Origin: Nitrososphaerota archaeon
GTDB taxonomy: Archaea > Thermoproteota > Nitrososphaeria > Nitrososphaerales > Nitrosopumilaceae
Assembly (NCBI GenBank): GCA_016871975.1
Contig: VHBM01000042.1
Location: forward strand, 1 to 9,739
Reading direction: 5' to 3'
Length of the DNA stretch: 9,739 bases
Shown here: in pieces, positions 5,852-9,739 of the stretch
Layout: each line of letters opens with the position of its first letter
Numbering within the stretch: the first letter of the stretch is position 1
Notes under the pieces: model-generated
Seen by the model: the letters and a program-made list of their open reading frames with translations, nothing else
Database searches by the model: none
What the model was told of the DNA's origin: nothing
Made by a program: the position numbers and the translations under genes

Positions 5852-5857
5852 CTAAAT

Positions 5858-6091
5858 ATTTCAGTATCTAGCAAAAAATTAGACGCACGAGGACTGTTCT
5901 GCCCAGAGCCTGTATTTAGAACAAAAATAGAGATAGAAAGAATGCAGGTAGGCGATGTACTTACGGTACTAGCTGACGATCCTGCAGCAGAAGACGATAT
6001 TTCAAGATGGGTAAAAAGAAATGGTCATGAGCTTCTGGAAATGAAAAAAACAGACAAGGATATCGAGTTTTCAATTAAAAAGGTGAAATAA
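5858..6091 (+). CDS. TusA/SirA-family sulfur-carrier protein (probable ATT start)
   Basis: A small cytoplasmic protein of the TusA family, which carries persulfide sulfur on a conserved cysteine. Translation from 5858 gives 77 residues, typical for the family: KKLDARGLFCPEPVFRTKIE (6-25) holds the D-x-R-G-x-x-C-P-x-P signature with catalytic Cys15, followed by the VGDVLTVLADDPAAEDDI region (31-48) and a final strand IEFSIKKVK. The frame is open back to a TAG at 5822-5824 but has no ATG, GTG or TTG before the signature. ATT at 5858 is preferred because GGTGG lies 6 nt upstream and the predicted N-terminus (I/M-SVSSKK) suits the family. A start-codon mutation or sequencing error is an alternative. 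It is followed 4 bases later by cysteine synthase, whose ribosome-binding site lies in its last codons, so the two form an operon. This suggests a role in supplying or receiving sulfur near cysteine metabolism. Confidence 0.85.
   Translation: MSVSSKKLDARGLFCPEPVFRTKIEIERMQVGDVLTVLADDPAAEDDISRWVKRNGHELLEMKKTDKDIEFSIKKVK
6081..6086 (+). promoter_or_regulatory. Ribosome-binding site for cysteine synthase
   Basis: AGGTGA lies within the last codons of the tusA-like gene and ends 9 nt before the TTG at 6096. It matches the archaeal anti-Shine-Dalgarno complement well, decides the TTG start, and shows that cysteine synthase is translated as a downstream operon gene. Confidence 0.6.
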
Positions 6092-6095
6092 TTTT

Positions 6096-7094
6096 TTGGC
6101 AACAAAGACAGTTAGCGATACCGAGGTCCTAAGCAAAATTGGCAATACGCCACTTGTAAAACTAAACTCACTTTCTGATAGTAAAAAAACATATCATGCA
6201 AAGCTTGAAGGACACAACCCATTTGGTTCTGTAAAAGACAGGGCAGCATACTGGATGATTAAAGACGGCGAAGAACGCGGTGCTCTAAAAAGAGGAGAGA
6301 CAATTATAATTGAACCAACATCTGGCAATACCGGAATCGCACTAACTGGCATTGCACAAATGCTTGGCTATAAAGTAGAAATTGTAATTCCTGAAAAGGC
6401 AAGCGAGGAAACAAAGAAAATAATCGAGTCACTTGGCGCAAAGCTATACCAGACAAGTGATGATCTGTGTCCCAAAGTTGGTGCTGGAACCGACCAAAGC
6501 ATTGCACTAGCTACATCGATTGCCTCATCAAGACCTGACAAGTATTTTTCGCCAAATCAGTACGCAAATGAGGCAAACTATCTTGGACACTACAAGGGAA
6601 CAGGACCTGAAATCTGGAAGCAAACAGAGGGCAGGATAACTCACTTTTTTGCAGGTGTCGGGACAGGTGGTACCATAACAGGCGTTTCTGCATTCCTAAA
6701 AGAAAAAAATCCAAAAATAAAGATAATTGCAGTCCAGCCGCAGCAAAATCACCTAATTCAAGGACTGCGAAACTTTGAAGAGTCTGCCAAGCCTGATTTG
6801 TTTTTAAAACGAGAGTATGTGGTTGATGACTGGATTACAATAACAAATGAAAAGGCATTTTCTGCAGTAAAAGAGATTTTTGCAAAAGACAAACTGCTTG
6901 TTAGCCCATCATCTGGCGCAGTCTATGCAGCAATGAAAGAATACAAAATTGATTCTGGAAATATAGTTGGAATATTTGCAGACGATGGAAGAAAATTCAA
7001 GAGCCTGTATGCTCAACAAAAAGTGTTTTCAGAGTCAGAGTTTGATGCTGCCCTCAAAAAGGCAGAACACATGTCAAAAATTGTGTACATGTAG
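6096..7094 (+). CDS. PLP-dependent cysteine synthase (CysK/CysM family)
   Basis: A fold-type II PLP enzyme that makes cysteine by beta-replacement on an activated serine with sulfide or a sulfur carrier. The 332 residues show: KIGNTPLVKLN (14-24), NPFGSVKDRAAYW (41-53) with the PLP lysine Lys47, the substrate loop PTSGNTGIALT (74-84), the phosphate-binding loop GVGTGGTITG (187-196), and SPSSGA (270-275). No CBS regulatory domain is present. The acceptor could be O-acetylserine or, as in some archaea (the Aeropyrum O-phosphoserine sulfhydrylase), O-phosphoserine; the sequence read by eye does not separate these. The C-terminal part (about 300-332) is a short helical end of unknown role. The start is TTG at 6096, supported by AGGTGA 9 nt upstream. 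It forms an operon with the upstream TusA-like gene, and its stop codon directly abuts the stop of trxB on the other strand. Confidence 0.93.
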   Translation: MATKTVSDTEVLSKIGNTPLVKLNSLSDSKKTYHAKLEGHNPFGSVKDRAAYWMIKDGEERGALKRGETIIIEPTSGNTGIALTGIAQMLGYKVEIVIPEKASEETKKIIESLGAKLYQTSDDLCPKVGAGTDQSIALATSIASSRPDKYFSPNQYANEANYLGHYKGTGPEIWKQTEGRITHFFAGVGTGGTITGVSAFLKEKNPKIKIIAVQPQQNHLIQGLRNFEESAKPDLFLKREYVVDDWITITNEKAFSAVKEIFAKDKLLVSPSSGAVYAAMKEYKIDSGNIVGIFADDGRKFKSLYAQQKVFSESEFDAALKKAEHMSKIVYM

Positions 7095-8084
7095 CTAGCT
7101 GTTTTCTGTTAGATACTTGTCAACATCGATTGCAGCCATGCATCCAAAACCTGCAGCTGTAACGGCTTGCCTGTATGTATGATCATGGACATCACCTGCA
7201 GCAAAGACCCCCTTTACGCTTGTTTCTGTTCTGTTTTTTAGTACAATGTAGCCGTTTTTGTCAAGCTCGATTTGATTCTGGAAAACTTTAGAGTTTGGCT
7301 CATGACCAATCGCAACAAAAACGCCACCAACATTAAGCGTAGTTTTTTCACTAGTCTTTGTATCCTTTAGTATTACGCTCTGTACTTTTTGGTTGCCAGA
7401 TATATCTACAATTTCATTATTCCAGTGAAATTTTATTTTTGGATTTGCAAAGGCTCGCTCTTGCATAATTTTGCTTGCCCTTAGCTTGTCGCGTCTGTGT
7501 ACAATGTGAACAGTTGAGGCAAATTTTGTAAGAAATGTGGCCTCTTCGATTGCAGAGTCGCCACCACCTGCAACAATTAGCTCTTGATTTCTAAAAAATG
7601 CACCATCGCATGTTGCACAATATGATACGCCTTTTCCTGCAAATGTCTTTTCACCATCTAGCCCAAGCTTTCTTGGGTTTGCACCTGTTGCAATGATTAT
7701 TGCTTTGCCTTCGTATTCTTCTGATGCGGTTAGCACCTTGAACGGCATGTGTCTAAAATCAACATTAACTACCTCATCATCAATAATTGTAGCACCCATT
7801 CGCTCTGTCTGTTTTCTCATTACTATCATGAGATCTGGTCCCATGATTCCTTCTGAAAACCCTGGATAGTTTTCAACGTCTGTTGTGTTTACAAGTTGGC
7901 CGCCAGGCAAAATTCCTGATAAGATTAGAGTGTCATGCCGTGCCCTTGAACAGTAAATTCCTGCAGTGTATCCGGCAGGACCTGCACCAATAATTATCAC
8001 ATCATATTTTGTCTTTTTTTTATCAGGCGATTTTGGTTTGTCTTTTTCAACTAGAACAGTATTGCCTTCAGTAGCTGCCATCAT
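7095..8084 (-). CDS. trxB: Thioredoxin reductase (NAD(P)H, FAD)
   Basis: A cytoplasmic FAD flavoprotein that passes electrons from NAD(P)H to thioredoxin-like proteins through a redox-active disulfide. The 329 residues show: FAD-binding IIGAGPAGYTAG (31-42), GGQLVNTTDVENYPG (61-75), the active-site CATC (156-159), the pyridine-nucleotide loop VAGGGDSAIEEA (171-182), HRRD (196-199), which in this family usually indicates NADPH preference, and the second FAD motif GVFAAGDVHD (292-301). An unusual hydrophilic extension of about 26 residues, rich in Lys, Pro and Asp, precedes the first strand; most relatives begin only a few residues before that strand. The start is ATG at 8084 (a second ATG follows directly). 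A TATA-like CTTAAATT at 8107-8114 fits a leaderless start. It converges with cysteine synthase with no spacer and lies 25 bases after the DUF6775-like gene. Confidence 0.96.
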   Translation of the reverse strand: MMAATEGNTVLVEKDKPKSPDKKKTKYDVIIIGAGPAGYTAGIYCSRARHDTLILSGILPGGQLVNTTDVENYPGFSEGIMGPDLMIVMRKQTERMGATIIDDEVVNVDFRHMPFKVLTASEEYEGKAIIIATGANPRKLGLDGEKTFAGKGVSYCATCDGAFFRNQELIVAGGGDSAIEEATFLTKFASTVHIVHRRDKLRASKIMQERAFANPKIKFHWNNEIVDISGNQKVQSVILKDTKTSEKTTLNVGGVFVAIGHEPNSKVFQNQIELDKNGYIVLKNRTETSVKGVFAAGDVHDHTYRQAVTAAGFGCMAAIDVDKYLTENS

Positions 8085-8106
8085 AAAATAAAACCATTTT
8101 ATTCAG

Positions 8107-8114
8107 AATTTAAG
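8107..8114 (-). promoter_or_regulatory. TATA-like box before trxB
   Basis: The minus strand reads CTTAAATT, centred about 26 nt from the ATG at 8084, the expected spacing for a leaderless transcript. It overlaps the stop codon of the upstream gene. The sequence is a weak TATA match, so read-through from upstream is also possible. Confidence 0.35.
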
Positions 8115-8889
8115 TTAATGCCACGAATTGCTCTAATACCTTTTGATGTTTTTCACAAAGCTTGCCTATATCAAGTTGTGAATAAAGCAGATCACTTTGC
8201 CAATGTGCATTATTCAATCTACACTCACGAGATTCACAAAAAGCCTCGCCAGTCAAATAGTAAAAAATCGCCTGTAGGAGATATCCTTCTGAAACTCTAG
8301 AAAACCGCTTGTCATTATACTCTAGATATGTTCCTTGATACTTTTTTTTCATAGTATCTACATTTACTCCTTGAACAACGTTTGAAATAAGCTCAAGATA
8401 GTATCCACGCGGCTTTGCAGGTGCCTCTACAATTCCTGTAGTGGATATTATGGCAGGATTTGAACAAATTACTGCTCTTCCATGATACCTATAGTCAGAT
8501 TCGTCAAAGGTGCATGTAAGCTTGTTTGTAAAAACAATATGTAATTTATCAAGTGTACTTTCATAATCTGAAATCAAATCACTAACAATTCTTTGAAATT
8601 CAAAACCATCATACATTACAATGTTTTCAGTTTTGCTAGAATCATAAAACGATGCAAGCTCAAACTCTACTTCTTCTCTAGCTGGAGTGTGAACCTCAAA
8701 CTGTTTTCTTGTATTAAATATTCTGCATGATGCAAGCTTGTTTGCAGTTTGCTCATTTGCCAGACTAAAGATATTTTTTCTTTTCTCAACAGCTATAGAA
8801 AATGTATTTTGCACAAACTTGCAAAGATCATCTAGTTTTAGTTCAGGAACTGATGGCTCGTCGTAGAGAAAAATTTTTGAAATCTTCAA
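8110..8889 (-). CDS. DUF6775-like putative metallopeptidase/metalloprotein
   Basis: I recognise this as resembling an archaeal family annotated as DUF6775 putative metallopeptidase; the function is not established, and this naming is from memory. The 259 residues contain a conserved-looking core YHGRAVICSNPAIISTTG (135-152) continuing into VEAPAKP (154-160). A C-terminal Cys/His cluster follows: FCESRECRLNNAHW (217-230, with Cys218, Cys223 and His229) and LCEKH (244-248, with Cys245 and His248), probably a zinc site. No HExxH motif is seen, so peptidase activity is doubtful on sequence alone. There are no membrane segments or signal peptide. The start is TTG at 8889, 23 bases after thi4; the next Met is residue 92, so TTG is needed for a full N-terminus. 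Its spacing suggests co-transcription with thi4, although AAATAACT around 8912-8919 on the minus strand could act as a weak TATA box. Confidence 0.72.
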   Translation of the reverse strand: MKISKIFLYDEPSVPELKLDDLCKFVQNTFSIAVEKRKNIFSLANEQTANKLASCRIFNTRKQFEVHTPAREEVEFELASFYDSSKTENIVMYDGFEFQRIVSDLISDYESTLDKLHIVFTNKLTCTFDESDYRYHGRAVICSNPAIISTTGIVEAPAKPRGYYLELISNVVQGVNVDTMKKKYQGTYLEYNDKRFSRVSEGYLLQAIFYYLTGEAFCESRECRLNNAHWQSDLLYSQLDIGKLCEKHQKVLEQFVALT

Positions 8890-8912
8890 TAATAAACTAC
8901 AATCAAAAGCAG

Positions 8913-9734
8913 TTATTTGCCTAGCGCTTTAATTTTTGCAGCAGTAATCTCGGCTGCTTTTTTTCCAGAAAATAGCATTGCGCCAAATGTTGGCCCCATT
9001 CTTGCAAGGCCATGAGTTTCAGTCACAGTCATGCCTGCAACTACTAATCCAGGAAACACCTCGCCTGTTTTTTCAACAACTGCATCCTCGCCTTGGTCAA
9101 CCCACATTGGGTTCATTCCCTTCCAGTCTACTAGCTTTCTATCAACTAATCGCTTTACTGCAACAGAGTCATGTCCTGAGGCATCAATTACCATTTTTGC
9201 CTCTAGCGCTACAGGATCAACGCATGTGATGTTTCTAGGTAGTGCAGAAACAGGCATCCAGTTTACAACAATTCCTGCAACTCGACCATTTTTTAAAACA
9301 AGGTCATCAAATTTTGTCAAATTCAAAAATTTCACACCTGCATCACATGCTGCAGCTATTAGCTTTGATGCTGCGTGAGGGCCGGGTGTAATGTATAATC
9401 CATCTGCAGCCTTTTTGTATGGAACGCCAAGTTCATCCCATATTTTCTGGGCAGGTTCTCTAACCGTTACAGGGTTCATCATATAGCCGCCAAGCCAGTA
9501 TCCGCCGCCAAGATAGTTGTTTTGCTCTATAATCAATACTCTAAATCCCATCAGTGCAAGCTCACGTCCTGCAGTTAGACCAGATGGTCCTGCACCAATT
9601 ATAATAACATCAGAGTCTGCCCTGTCAATTAGAACAGAGTTAAACTCGTTTGCAATTGCACGAGTAATCTCAACTTCGCTTACGTTTGTAAAGATCTTTT
9701 TTTCTGCCTTGACAGACTCTTGCATAAAATGCAT
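8913..9734 (-). CDS. thi4: Thi4-type thiazole synthase (thiamine biosynthesis), with active-site Cys
   Basis: An Fe-dependent enzyme that builds the adenylated thiazole of thiamine from NAD, glycine and a sulfur source; archaeal members were formerly annotated as ribulose-1,5-bisphosphate isomerase. The 273 residues show the dinucleotide motif IIGAGPSGLTAG (45-56), EQNNYLGGGYWLGG (70-83), CVDPVALEAK (171-180), DASGHDS (184-190), and the family signature ARMGPTFGAML (244-254). Cys171 in CVDP aligns by motif with the sulfur-donating Cys of yeast Thi4 (CMDP), whereas methanogen enzymes have His there and use free sulfide. This predicts a cysteine-dependent, possibly single-turnover enzyme. The start is ATG at 9734, only five bases from the window edge, so the promoter is not visible; a second ATG at 9725 (residue 4) is possible. 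It is followed by the DUF6775-like gene after 23 bases. Confidence 0.95.
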   Translation of the reverse strand: MHFMQESVKAEKKIFTNVSEVEITRAIANEFNSVLIDRADSDVIIIGAGPSGLTAGRELALMGFRVLIIEQNNYLGGGYWLGGYMMNPVTVREPAQKIWDELGVPYKKAADGLYITPGPHAASKLIAAACDAGVKFLNLTKFDDLVLKNGRVAGIVVNWMPVSALPRNITCVDPVALEAKMVIDASGHDSVAVKRLVDRKLVDWKGMNPMWVDQGEDAVVEKTGEVFPGLVVAGMTVTETHGLARMGPTFGAMLFSGKKAAEITAAKIKALGK

Positions 9735-9739
9735 CAGAT

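Noticed and set aside
8118..8300. 60-residue plus-strand frame
   Set aside because: It is antisense to the 3' end of the DUF6775-like gene, without promoter or recognisable product.
1..9739. CRISPR arrays, insertion sequences, integrase or phage genes, attachment sites
   Set aside because: No regularly spaced repeats, transposase motifs or terminal repeats were seen; the gene set is chromosomal housekeeping with uniform base use.

Overview
The window looks like an AT-rich chromosome segment of an ammonia-oxidising archaeon (Nitrososphaerota/Thaumarchaeota, Nitrosopumilus-like). The evidence is an archaeal/eukaryote-type prolyl-tRNA synthetase ending in Tyr, coenzyme F420-0:L-glutamate ligase (CofE), an archaeal Thi4 thiazole synthase, and several TATA-like boxes lying about 24-35 nt before start codons, which suggests leaderless or nearly leaderless mRNAs. 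Start codons are unusual: six of the fourteen genes (thirteen with a visible start) use TTG, one uses GTG, and one appears to use ATT. The genus is inferred from gene content and style; no rRNA is present to confirm it.

Layout. Bases 1-2493 carry three minus-strand genes: a small four-cysteine protein of unknown function, then proS, then an oligopeptide-type ABC ATPase that runs off the left edge. Bases 2494-2843 form a 350-base divergent intergenic region with a promoter on each side. In its middle is a compact set of nested helices (2631-2733) that looks like an unannotated structured RNA. Bases 2844-5763 are plus-strand: a ThrH/SerB-like HAD phosphatase, cofE, a PHP-domain phosphoesterase, a small single-span membrane protein, and a DUF167 protein that overlaps it by one base. 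Bases 5858-7094 hold a tusA-like sulfur-carrier gene with no ordinary start codon, followed four bases later by a PLP-dependent cysteine synthase. Bases 7095-9734 are minus-strand: thi4 (start near the right edge), a DUF6775-like putative metalloprotein, and thioredoxin reductase, whose stop codon directly abuts that of cysteine synthase.

How the genes fit together. The right half has a sulfur and redox theme: sulfur carrier (TusA-like), cysteine synthesis (CysK/CysM-like), thiol reduction (TrxB) and thiazole formation (Thi4, here with a cysteine at the sulfur-donor position). The left half is housekeeping (proline charging, solute import) and cofactor work (F420 polyglutamylation). There are no mobile elements, CRISPR arrays, tRNA or rRNA genes that I can support. 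The most novel items are the structured intergenic RNA candidate, the non-canonical tusA start with its adjacent inverted repeat, and the unknown four-cysteine protein upstream of proS.
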